From Eonycteris spelaea (taxonomy: Eukaryota; Chordata; Mammalia; Chiroptera; Pteropodidae), in NCBI GenBank assembly GCA_003508835.1, contig PUFA01000143.1:3745501-3809500 (forward strand): DNA of 64,000 bases, read 5' to 3'. The notes beneath the pieces were generated by a model, which was not told the origin of the DNA, made no database searches, and worked only from the letters and a program-made list of their open reading frames with translations. Shown here piece by piece: positions 36,134 to 62,900 of this stretch. A program made the position numbers and the translations under genes. The first letter of the stretch is position 1, and each line of letters opens with the position of its first letter.

Positions 36134-39100
36134 ATATATCATCGGACTTCTCAGCACAAACTTTACAAGCCTGAAAACTATTAAGCGAAAGGAAGTACCA
36201 GCCTAGAATAATATATCTACCTAAGCTCTCCTTAGAGATGAAGGAGAAATAAAGACCTTTCCAGACATACAAAAATTGAAGGAATTCTCCACTACAGAGC
36301 CTGCACTACAGGAAATCCTGAAGGGGTCAAACTCATCTAAACCAGAATGAAAAAAAAAAACACCATAATTAGAAGTAAGGTGACTATTAGGCAAATAGAA
36401 GCAGAAGAGTGCAACCCTTACTAAGAACAGGACATTATAAGCTTAAACAATATGAAGAGAATTGCTTTAGAAGATAGCAATGAATGTTCAGCACACATAG
36501 GGACAAATTGAGATAACAATGACTGAAAAAGGAGAGGATTCAGAATCCAAATTTGCAAAAGGAATGAAGATAAGGCACGTGCAGAAGAAAAGGGAGGACC
36601 GTATTATATGTAACTATCCTCTACACATTTGTAATTGTAACCACATGCCAAAGATTCAGAATCGAAGTATATAACATAAAACAAGGACCAGAGGGGAAAC
36701 CAACAAAAGCCAACCAAAATAAAGAAAACAGAAACGCAAAGACAAGGAATCAATGGGCACAGAACTACCAGCAAGAGATAAAATGGCTAAAGAAAACCTC
36801 ATATTTCAATAATCACCAGAAATGTAATGGCTGAACTCACCAATAAAAAGGCACAGAGTTACAGAATGGATCAAAAAAACAAAATCCAACCACATGCTGC
36901 CTCCAGAGACACAAATATAGACTCAAAGTGAAAGGGTGGATAAGATTTTCAAGCAAATGGCATTCAGAGAAAAGCAGAGTAGTGGTACTAATATCAGATG
37001 AAAGAGACTTCAAAATAAAAAGGTAAAGAAAATACTAAGGGACACTTCATATGATAAAGGGAATCATGCACCAAGAAGACATAACACTTATTAATATCTA
37101 TGCTCCCATCAGGGAGCCCCAAAATATGTAAAGCAATTACTAACAGAACTAAAGGAGAAAAGACCAAAAAACACTATTGTAGTAGGGGACCTAAATATCC
37201 ACTGTCAGATATGGACAGATCATCCAAATAGAAAATCAATCAGAAAAATAACATCCTTAAATGACACATTAGACCAACTGGGCCCTCCATCCCCAAACTA
37301 CTGCTTATATACTGTTCTCTAGTGCACATGGAACATTCTCAAGAATTGACCAATACTGGACATAGAGATAGTCTCAACAAATAAAGAGAGTTGAAATCAT
37401 ACCAACCATATTCTCTGATTATAATGCATTGAAGCTGGGGATCAACACTAAAAAGAAGCAGGAGGGAACAAAATACTATAGATTAAACAACATACTACTG
37501 AAGAATAACTAGGTCAGAGAAGAAAATAAGATAGGTCAAGAGATACATTGAAGCAAATGATAATGATAGTACAACATACCAAAACTTTTGGGACATGGCA
37601 AAAGCTGTCATAAGAGGAAAATTCATGTATTTCCTAAAACAGGAATGAGCCCAAATAAACACCCTAACACTTCAACATAAAAAAACTAGAAAAGGAAGAA
37701 CAAATGAAGCCTAAAGTCAGTAGAAGGAAGAAATAATTAAAATTAGAGCAGAAAAAAAATGAAATTAAAAACAAAAAAAACGATAAGAAAAATAAACGCA
37801 ACAAAGAGCTGGTTCTTTGAGAAAGTTAATAAAATTGACAAACTCACTAAAAGAAAAAAAGAGAAAGGACACATATAAACAAAATCAGGAATGAAGAGGG
37901 GAAATTAAGACAGACACCATGGAATACAAAGGATCATGCAAGAATACTATGAAAAGTATACAATACCAAATTTAATAAACTAGAGGAAATGACAGGTACT
38001 TAGAAAAGCAGAACCTTCCTAGTCTGAATCAAGAATATCTGGTAAATCTAAATAGCAATCAGTATTATGGAAATTGAAAACAATTATCAAAAAACCTATC
38101 AAAAAGTAAAAGTCCAGGACCAGATTCTTCACCAGGAATTCTACCAAACATTCAAAGATTAAATACTATCTCCTCAAACTCTTCCAAAAATCAAAGAGGA
38201 GGCAATACTTCCCAACTCATTTTATGAGGTGATATTACCCTGATACTAAAAAACAGAGATAACACAACAAAAAAAGAAAAACTACAGACCAGTATCTCTC
38301 ATGAACAAAGAGGCAAAAGTCCTAAATAAGATATGAATGAACGAAATACAGCAACAAATTAAAAAGATTATACACCACAATCAAGTGGGCTTCATCCAGA
38401 GGCACAGGGATGGTTCAAAATTAATGTGATACACCACATGAACAAATTAAAAAATAAGAATCATATGATAACAGATACAGAAAAAGCCTTCAACAAGATA
38501 CAGCATCCATTTATGATCAAAACACTTAACAAAATTGTATGAAGGAAAGTACCTTAATATAATAAAGGCCACATATGGACAACCCCTCAGCCAACATTAT
38601 ACCTAATGGTGAAAAACTAAAAATGTTCCCCTAAGATCAGGAAGAAGGCAAGGCTGTCCACTATCCCACTGTTATTCAAATATAATATTGGAGGTCCTAG
38701 TGAGTGCAATCAGGTAAGAAAAGATATAAAAGGCATCCAAATAGGAAACGAAGAAGTCAAATTGCCTCTATTTGCAGATGACATGATTCTGTATATAAAA
38801 AAACTGTTAAGACTCCATAAGAACACTATGAGAAATAAGCAAATGCAGTAAAAGTTTCTGGATACCAAAATCAACCTTCAAAAAATCTACAAATGTTCCT
38901 ATATTCTAATAAATTGAAGTGTCAAAAAAGAAGTGGAAAAAAAATTCCTTTTGCAATTGCAAAAAAAGAATAAAATACCAAGTAATTTAACAAAAATGTG
39001 AAGGACTTATATAATGAAAACTACAAGACCCTATTAAAAGAAATTGAAGAAGATACAAAGAAATGGAAAGATATTCCGTGTTCTTGGACTGGAAGAATCA

Positions 39101-40770
39101 ACATAGATAAAATGACCATTTAATGCAATCCCCATCAAATCCCATTGGCATTTTTTAAAGAAATAGAACGAAAAATAATCAGATTCGTATGGAAGCACAA
39201 AAGACCCCAAGTTGCCAAAGTCATCCTGATAAAAAAAAAAAAAAAAAAACGAGGCTGGAGGCATCACTCTGCCCGACTTCAAATTATACTACAAAGCGAC
39301 AGTAATCAAAACGGCATAGTACTGGCAGCAAAACAGACACACAGAGCAATGAAACAGATTAAGAGTCCAGAAGTAAACCTATATTATATGGGCAAATAAT
39401 TTTTGACAAAAAAAGCCAAAACATACAGTGGAGAAAGGAAAGCCCCTTCAATAAATGGTGCTGGGAAAACTGAAAAGTCACCTGTAAAAGAATGAAACTA
39501 GACTTTAGTCTATTACCACACACGAAAATTAACTAAATGGATTAAGGACCAGACTATAGACCCTGAAACAATACAATGCATACAAGAAGAAACTAAAACT
39601 CAAGGACCTTGTACTTAAAGAGAATTTTGTGAATTTGATCTCAAAGGTAAGGGAAGTAAAAGCTAAAATAAATGAATGGGTCTACAGCCATGCCACCCTG
39701 AACAAACATGATCCCGTCTGATCTCAGAAGCTAGTAGCGTTGGGCCTGGTCGTACTTGAATGGAGACCACCTAAGAAGACCCTGGAGCTACAGGTGTAAA
39801 AAAAAAATAAGGGATTTTAAACTGACAAGGTCCTTGCAATCTGTGAGGTCTACAAGGGTTGCCTCGCCTAAAAAATAATAATAATAAACAAATGAATGGG
39901 ACTACATCAAACAAAAAGCTTCTGCTCAGCTTGTTAGAAAACTGTCAACAAGGTTAAGAGACAACCATCTGAATGGGAAAATATTTTTGCAAGCCAACAC
40001 CCCAATAAGGGCCTAAAAACCAAAATATACAAAAAACTCATGCAACTCAATAACAACAAAAAATGATCCAATTAAAAATGGGTGGAGGACCTGAACAGAC
40101 ATTTCTCACTAGAGCACATACAAACATATGAAAAGATGCTCAACGTCGCTATTTAGGAAATGCAATCAAAATCACAATGAAATACCATCTCACACCTGTC
40201 AGAATAGCTATAATCAATAGAACAAGTAATAACAAATGTTGGAGAAAAAGGAGCCCTCATATACTGCTGGTGGGACTGCAAATTGGTACAGCCACTATGG
40301 AAAACGGTATGGAGACCTCAAAAACCTAAGATTGGATCTACCATATGATCCAGCAATCCCACTCCTGGGTTTACCCAAAGACTTGAAACGCATATCCTAT
40401 TTGCACACTGATGTTCATAGAAGCATTATTACAGTGTCCAGGTCATGGAAGCAACAGAAGTGTCCTATGATAGGTGACTGGATAAGAAGATGCGGGTAAT
40501 ATATACAATAGAATATTATACTCAGTCATAAGAAGAGATGAAATACTGCATTTGTGACAAAATGGATGGACCTTGAGATAATCATGGCTAAGCTAAATGA
40601 TCCAGACAGAAAAATTTGAAAAGTCACATGACATCACTATATGGGGACATAAATCTAAAAGCAACAAATTGAACAGGACAAACAGAACTCATGGACATGG
40701 GCTACAGACTACTGTTACTAGAGGGTAGGTTTTGGGGGGAAGTAAAAAAATATATATATATTTAGCAAAA
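36134..40770 (+). mobile_element. L1 element, 5'-truncated, carrying a 5S SINE
   Basis: Starts inside ORF1 (atcggacttctcagcacaaac), then ORF2 endonuclease (about 36890-37500), reverse transcriptase (38090-38790, with tgcctctatttgcagatgac for the FADD site) and C-terminal domain (39040-40560, containing catatgatccagcaatccca and aagtgtcctatgataggtga). The 3' UTR ends near 40770. A SINE splits it at 39681-39885. Heavily mutated. It may have joined the preceding 34160-36133 element by deletion or recombination. Confidence 0.85.
39681..39885 (+). mobile_element. 5S rRNA-derived SINE inserted in L1
   Basis: 5S-like body from 39680/39681 (tctacagccatgccaccctg) through gtctgatctcagaagctag and tacttgaatggagaccacct to about 39798. 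Then comes an A-rich linker and the non-5S module (aaactgacaaggtccttgca, ctgtgaggtctacaaggg, ttgcctcgcc) and an (AAT)n-type tail. It is flanked by 15-bp target duplications, aaataaatgaatggg (39666-39680) and aaacaaatgaatggg (39886-39900). L1 ORF2 resumes at actacatcaaacaaaaagct. Box A is damaged (agctagtagcgttggg), so it is older or more decayed than the copy at 10130. Confidence 0.93.
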
Positions 40771-41425
40771 GTTGCAGGTTGTTAATAAATTTCAAAAATT
40801 CCTGTAGGTCAATTACATAATTTATACTTCTTTAGTTTTTATAGGTAAGTCTTTACTCTTTCCCTGTGATTTTATCATGTTGAGTGTGGATCTGTACAGA
40901 AAATGTAGGTAGTGACACAGTGATTATTACATTGCCCTTGTCCTAAAGGTACTTATGACAGACTTAGTTTTAGTTTAATAAAGTATGTAAATTAATATTC
41001 ATAAGCAAGGATTCCTGCAGGTGTACTTCACTGAGTTTAAAATGTGAACCTTCCTCAGTTATTTTTGGGTTGAAAAAAATGTTTCATATACAACCTGAAT
41101 ATCAAAATCTGTTTAAGATATAAATATTACCATTCATATTATATTTGCAAAACTTAAAAAACATGTGTACTGATTATAAGTAAAAATAAATAAGCCCAAT
41201 ATTACAGTGCTTTTTAATTTACTTATGTTTTACTAAAGCTTTTACCAACTCTTTCAAGCCTGTCTTACGTCCTTGGCAAATGTTGCTATATCTCTATAAT
41301 ATGTGGTGTGAGATGAGGAGAATGGATCTGTCCTACATCTGGAAGAAAACTCTGCCTTTGAACTCTTACGTTTCTGATACATGCAGGTGGCTCCTACCTC
41401 TAAAAAGTGCTTAAATAACTGGAGT
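40771..41425. other. AT-rich unique spacer between L1 copies
   Basis: No repeat landmark or gene recognised. It contains the words tttaataaagtatgtaaatt and a (TA) stretch at its left edge. Confidence 0.4.
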
Positions 41426-41429
41426 CTAG

Positions 41430-42850
41430 TCAAAATGGCATCAATGATTGAGGCTTTGTACATATCCTTCTCATAACTTGCATCAAAGTTGTGATGGAAA
41501 CATGGAGGAAACAGCAAGCAGAGTCGCCTGGGGGTCTAGATGAACAGAAGCCCTACAACTAGGGAGAGAAATAAGAAATCACCTGTGCAAAGGAGGAGAC
41601 GGAAGGGGACGAAGACATAAGCCTGCAAGGTCCCCTAGTGTCCTGAGTGAGACTGAGGCTACAGCATCTGCAGACATTCCTCTTAAAGGGTCGCGTCTGT
41701 GAGCGAACTTTCACTGAGATGGGACTCGCTTACTCTGGATATCAACTCTGGGTCAGCTGCATGGGGGCACCAAGGATTTACAGGGGGTCACTGAGTGTTG
41801 GAACAAGGGCCAGAGGCAAGGCTTTCTCATGGGCAGAAGTGCTGCGGGTATCCATGTTCCTCTGTTAGCCCAGCCCCTCAAAGAGCACGCCACTGCTGAG
41901 ACGTCATCAAACTGGATAACAGAGGTCGCTCTGCCCAGGGGATTCTCTGAAACTCCACCTCTCCCAACTGGCAGCCCCACCTAAGCCACACCCAGTTGTG
42001 CCTTGTCGAGTCCTGTGCCACAGTGCTGAGCAGCTCCAAGCCCCACACTGGTAGCAGCTGGCTTCTATTTCTGCCATGGCTTCTTGAGGCCTATAAGCAT
42101 GAGGAAACCGCAGGATCTACAACCAAGATTACTTTACCCAGCAAAGCTATCTTTTAGGGTGAAGGACAGATAAAGAGCTTCCCAGACAAAAATAAGCTAA
42201 TGGAATTTATTACCACAAGCCTATTACAGAATGCTGGATGTGAGAAAGAAAAACACATGTTTCAAAAACTGGTATAAAGTATATTCCTATCAACAAGTAC
42301 CTCCAATGGGAAAGAATTAAGTGCTCCAACCAAAAGACGGAGTGGCTGAATGGATTAAGAAAACATTGCCTTGATGACCTAGATGGTATTGTGAACGAGT
42401 AAGTCAGACAAGGAAAGACAAAATCCCACATGATTTCACGTATATTGTGGAATCTAAAGAACAAAAAAACAACAACAAAACCAAAAAACAAACTCAGAGC
42501 AGAGAATAATTTGGAGGGCTACTCGACAGAGGAGACTTGGGGTGATGGTAAAAAAGGGAAAAAAGGATTAAGAAGTACAAATGGATAGTTAGAAACAGTC
42601 ATGGAGATATACAGTGCAGCATAATGAAAAAGTCAACAATGTTGTCATAAATATGCAAGGGGGAGAGAGGTACTAGATTTAGCGGGGTGATCACTTTTCT
42701 GAGTTATACAGATCTCCAATCACTAGCTGTGCGACTGAAACTAATATATTATTCGTATGCCAACTACAGTTGAAAAAACTCATGAATTGTACCAATGTAA
42801 ATATGAGCAACTAATTATTTATATTTCAATAAACTGTAAACAAAGCTTAA
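41430..42850 (+). mobile_element. Internally deleted L1 (5' UTR, ORF1 piece, 3' UTR)
   Basis: 41430-42085 is L1 5' UTR homologous to 34160-34900; both have ctggataacagaggtcgctc (here 41913-41932) and the five-prime words caaagttgtgatggaaacat / caaagttgtgacagaaacaa. 42095-42360 corresponds to the end of ORF1 and the first bases of ORF2 (ggatctacaaccaagattac; agtgctccaaccaaaagacg). 42365-42850 is L1 3' UTR (cacatgatttcacgtatatt; aatatgagcaactaatta). Almost all of ORF2 is absent. The breakpoints do not look like splice junctions. Confidence 0.75.
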
Positions 42851-44767
42851 TAACTTAATATGCTTAATAAAAATACTTAATAATATTCATATACTTGTAA
42901 GTATTATCAGTAGAGATTCTTTTATTTTCTGGTTTCCAAACCAAGTATCTTTTAAAAATTAAAACATATTGGGGATGACACTGGTAATAATATAAATTTG
43001 AAGTATTACAATTCTATAACATATCATTGCATTGTGTGGCTCACCAAAGTCTAGTTTCCGATTTGTCAGGCTATATATTTGATTGACCCCTTTTACTTAT
43101 CTTCCCTGCATCTCTTCTGTTGTCTATGAGACAAACCAAATATCTTTATTCAGCAAGAATCACAGGGTTGAACCACAGGTATGGACCACAGGTATGATCA
43201 CACACGCAGTTCCTAAGTGCTATAATAAGGACACTTTTACCATCCGAGCAATTGTGCAAATGGTCATGAATTTTGTATACTGTAACTGTTTCTTTCTGTT
43301 GCACTCTCATGGATTCTGAACAATAACAAAGGAACAATGAACTTTTATTTACATAAAAAGTAGTCATTAAAAAACAGGGGTTCACATAATATGGGGAACT
43401 AGTTAATAAATATATCCCCTATTATCAGACTCAAGTGAAGTTATGTGTTGTTATAAAAAACACATTATAATCCAACTCAATTCCAAAGCAGGCTTGTTTT
43501 GGTTGCTTTTTATGCTGTAACAAAACAAATCTTTACTAGATCATTGTGTATAGTGGTGTTTCACATACATGATCACTTATTTTTCTTTAAAGATGAATTT
43601 CTTTGGTTGACTAGATACCATTTGCTGAGAAATTTTAATGCCACATAATGTATTCAATCTGTAATTATGAGATAAATATTGTCAAGTAATATACAAAATA
43701 TTTCATAAGATTAACATTTACTTTTGAAACTGAGTAAGAGCTATACACTAGTTTGGGAAAAGAACTTTAACATTCCATATTCTTAAGCTTGTTTCAAAAA
43801 TCATATGTTTCCAAATGTATGTATTTGAAGAAGACAATAATAAAAAGCTTAAAGCCAACCTGAAAACAGTTCCAGTTGTGTGGAGGATTAGAGGAAGAAC
43901 AGAGATTCTGTTAATGGACAAGAAGACATTTCCTATTTCGTAATTTGATATTGCTGTTCTAGAAGCATCTTTTCTCTCCAAATGAGAAATTCACTTCAAT
44001 TAGGATTTATTTGATTTTCCTAAAATTGAATGCTAGTGCTATTTCTATCATCATACCTGAAATTTCGGAAGTTATCTATCTAAGTTTAGCTATCTTCCCT
44101 GTTGTGGACCAGAGTAGTAAACGTGAGTGCTAAGACCAAGTTTTTTTTTTTTTTTTTTTTTTCTCCTAAATACTTTCCCTTCTAGAGAATAACTCTATCA
44201 TAAAATGTTGAAGACTGGAAGAGAATAAAAGAAAAAAAACCTATAATAAATATCTCTTAAATATCTAATGCAGTCATTTCTAAATATAGTAAGCCATAAC
44301 CATAGCTTTACCTATTGTATTATTCCTTGCTGCTAATATAATGTAACAACCTATCAGTTATACTATGGCTTTTCTCTCACAGTCTTAGTGATAAGTCTTT
44401 TGGGTGTTATTTCCAATGTGCCATGATTACCAATGAGAACACTGAATGGAATGTTCACATTTATACCATTTATTAAGATAGCTGGTTTACCTAAGTCATA
44501 GCACTTATTAATATGCTATAATCTTTGTAGTTGTATAAACCTGGATATATATTTGTCTATTTACATGTCTATTATTATCCTAACCTAATCTTTGATTAAA
44601 TCCTAATTCATTCATTCATACTAACATTCCCTTATTCATCATGATCTTGATTAAACTTCTGCTACAAGACTATCACTAAATAGACTTCTCTTAATGCTTC
44701 AGGAAATTCAGCTCATTCAAAGTTTTAGGAAATTCTTTAACACTTTCATGTTTTTTCATCTGTTGGT
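42851..44767 (-). other. PRKDC: PRKDC 3' UTR and downstream unique sequence
   Basis: Follows the PRKDC stop on the minus strand. Minus-sense AATAAA signals occur at 44469-44474 and 44006-44011. The second gives a 3' UTR of about 760 nt, closer to the roughly 1 kb I recall for human, but the choice is inference. A 22-nt T run is at 44141-44162. No repeat recognised beyond it. Confidence 0.5.
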
Positions 44768-59783
<15,016 letters not shown>

Positions 59784-59849
59784 CTACAAAAAAATTACCA
59801 AGTTTAGGTAATCAAACATCTTTCATAGATCAAGGCCTATAATTTATAA

Positions 59850-59903
59850 ATATTTATGTGTGTATATATATATATATACACACATAATATATATATATAT
59901 TTA

Positions 59904-59945
<42 letters not shown>
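59850..59945 (+). repeat. Compound (TA)n/(GT)n microsatellite
   Basis: Alternating tatatatatata blocks followed by about 20 GT units. It lies 67 bp 5' of a PRKDC exon in transcription sense, within the intron. Confidence 0.95.
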
Positions 59946-59947
<2 letters not shown>

Positions 59948-59999
59948 ATAACCAGTTACATAGTCTAGGGAAAGAGCAATTTAAAAAAATTCTATGCAA

Positions 60000-62900
60000 T
60001 TCTAGGAAAACATGGCGGAGTGAGAGATGTCCTCAGATTTCTACCCTTGAAACAACAATAAGCTGAACATCTAAAACTCAACAGAAAACACCCAAACTGC
60101 ATGCCAGAATGTCTGAGCCTGGGATCTGGGCATAAGAGCTACCACAAGTCAGAACCCTGGGTGTCGAGAGCTGGGTTGGGAGTAATAACGATGCTGCCTC
60201 TTGCAGCCCCCCAAGCTCCTTGCAGAAGGAAGGGGAAGGGTAAAGGTGCGGCGGCTTCCCTGATCAGCCCTGCCTGGAAGTGCCGGGACTTATCTATGCA
60301 GCTGGCAGCAGGGCTCAGTCATCAGGGCAGAAAGCAGAGAAGTAGGATGGGACAGCAGAAAAACAACAGTTAATATCTACAGGCCTCAGCTGCAAAACTG
60401 AGGCTGAGCCGCAGCCCACAACTCCCAACCCAGAGGACCCCTCCCCACATACTCTCTGAGACCAATCACTGCGGAGCCCTAGGGGAATTAAGCAAATGCT
60501 GCCAAAACTATTGCTAACACTGACAGGGACTGAAATGGAGAGGAGCAAGTATGATTAAAATCTACAAGAAAATAAAATATGTTAGGCTTTATATAAAACA
60601 GAAATCCAAGAGTTTTAGATGCCACCTACTGGAAACCAAAAGAAAAGTGCCTTCTTTGCAGCAGGCTAAAAGAGACACCTTTATATAATAAATCTTCTTT
60701 CTGGAAAAACAACAGAATATACTTCCATTAATGCCCAGGTGCAGAAATAGTCCATTAAACACCATGAACAACCAAGGTGACAAGGCATCTCAGAAAGAAA
60801 GAGAAAAATCTCCAGAAAATAGCTTACAGACATAGAAATATGTGACTTAAATGACAGAGAATTCAGGATGGTACTTCTGAAAAAACTCAGTGAATTCCAA
60901 AACAAGTCATATCAACAATTTCAGAATTGAAAACAGCTAGATGAGCAGAGCAAGGAGACTGAAACCCTCAAAAGAACAAAACAGAACTTCTGGAATAAAA
61001 ACACACTGCAAGAGTTGAAAAATGAAATAGCAAGGGAAACAGAGTCACCAAATGGAGGAAAGGATCAGTGATATCAAGACAGAAATCTAGAAATAAATCA
61101 GAAGAAGAAGAGAGAAACCGAAGAATGAAAAATAATGAAAGAGAAATTAAAAACTAGCTGATACCATCAGGAGAGGAAACATAAGAATAATGGGCATTAC
61201 AATGACAAGGAAAGGAGCAGGGACTAGAAAGCACTTTCAGACAAATAGTAGACAAGAATTTCCCAAATCTAAGGAATGCGCTGGAACTTAGAATTCAAGA
61301 AGTCAACATGACACCCAATTATCTCAACCCAAAAAGGCCTTCACCAAGACACACTGTATTAAAGTTACAAAAATCAATGACAAAAATAGACTTTCAGGGC
61401 AGCTAGGAAAAAAAAAATGGTAAGGTATAAAGGAAAACCCATTAGGTTATCATAGGACTTCTCAGCACAAACCTTACAAACCAGAAAAGAATGGAATAAA
61501 ATATTTAAACTATTAAGTGAAAGAAAATATGAGCCTAGAATAATGTATCCAGAGCTTTCCTTTAGATACAAAGGAGAAATTAAGACCTTTTCAGACATAC
61601 AAAAATTGAGGGAATTCTCCACTACAAGGCTTGCACCACAGGAAATTCTGAAAGAAGTTAGCTCACCTAAAACAAAATAACAACAATAAAAAAATACATA
61701 ATTAGGAGTAAAGTGACTATCAGGCAAATAAAGCAGAGGAGTGCAACCCTTACTTAGAACAGGGCATTCTAAGCTTAAATAACAAGAGAATTGCTATAGC
61801 AAGACAGTAATGAATGTTCAGCATACATAGAAACAAATTGAGATAACAATAACAGAAAAGGGGAAGATTCAAAGATCCAAATTCACAAAAGGGAAAAGAG
61901 ATAAGGCACACACAGAAGAAAATGGACACTATATATATATATATAACTATCTTTTTCATATTTGTAATGATAACCACATACCATAGAGTCAGAACTCAAG
62001 TATATAACATAAAACAAGAAGAACCAGAGGCAAAACTCACAAAAGCCAACTGAAATAAGAAACAAAACACAAGGACAAGGTAGTAATGGAAACACCGAGC
62101 AACCAGAAAGCAAAAGAGAAAATGGCTATAGAGACGCCATATTTCCATGATCACCCTAAATGTGAATGGACTGAAACTCACCAATGAAATGGCAGTTACA
62201 GAATGGATCAAAAAACAAAATCTAATCATATGCTGCCTCCAGGAGACACATCTCAGCTCCAAAGACAAATAGAGATTCAAAGTAAAGGGTGGAATATGAT
62301 TTTTCAAGCAAATGACATTCAGAGAAAAGCTGGAGTAGCGGTACTAATATCAGACGAAAGAGACTTCAAAATAAACAAGGTCAAGAAAAGATACTAAGGG
62401 ACACTTCATAATGATAAAAGGGAATCATGCACCAAGAAGACATAACACTTATTAATATATATGCTCCCAATCAGGGAGCCACAAAATATGTAAAGCAATT
62501 ACTAATAGAACTAAAGGGAGAAACAGACCAAAACACTATAACATATTAGGAGACCTAAATACCTCGCTGTCGATATGAAAAGATCGTCCAAACAGAAAAT
62601 CAATCAGAAAAAACATCCTTAAATGACACATTAGACCAACTGGAATAATTGACATTACAGAGCCTTCCATCCCAAAACAGCTGCTTAACATTCTTCTCTA
62701 GTGCACATGGAACATTCTCAAGAAAACCACATACTGGGACACAGAGATAGCCTCAAAAATTAAGAGGGTTGAAATCATACCAACCATATTCTCTGATCAT
62801 AATGCTTGAAACTAGAGATCAACTGCAAAAAGAAATCAGGAAGAACCACAAAATACATGGAGATTAAACAACATGCTACTGAAAATAACTGGGTCAGAGA

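Noticed and set aside
41430..42850. L1 copy made from a spliced L1 RNA
   Set aside because: Neither breakpoint has donor GT or acceptor AG context when compared with the longer copy at 34160-36133, so simple deletion is preferred.
59860..60066. Short frame starting MYIYIYTHI
   Set aside because: Pure translation of the TA/GT microsatellite.
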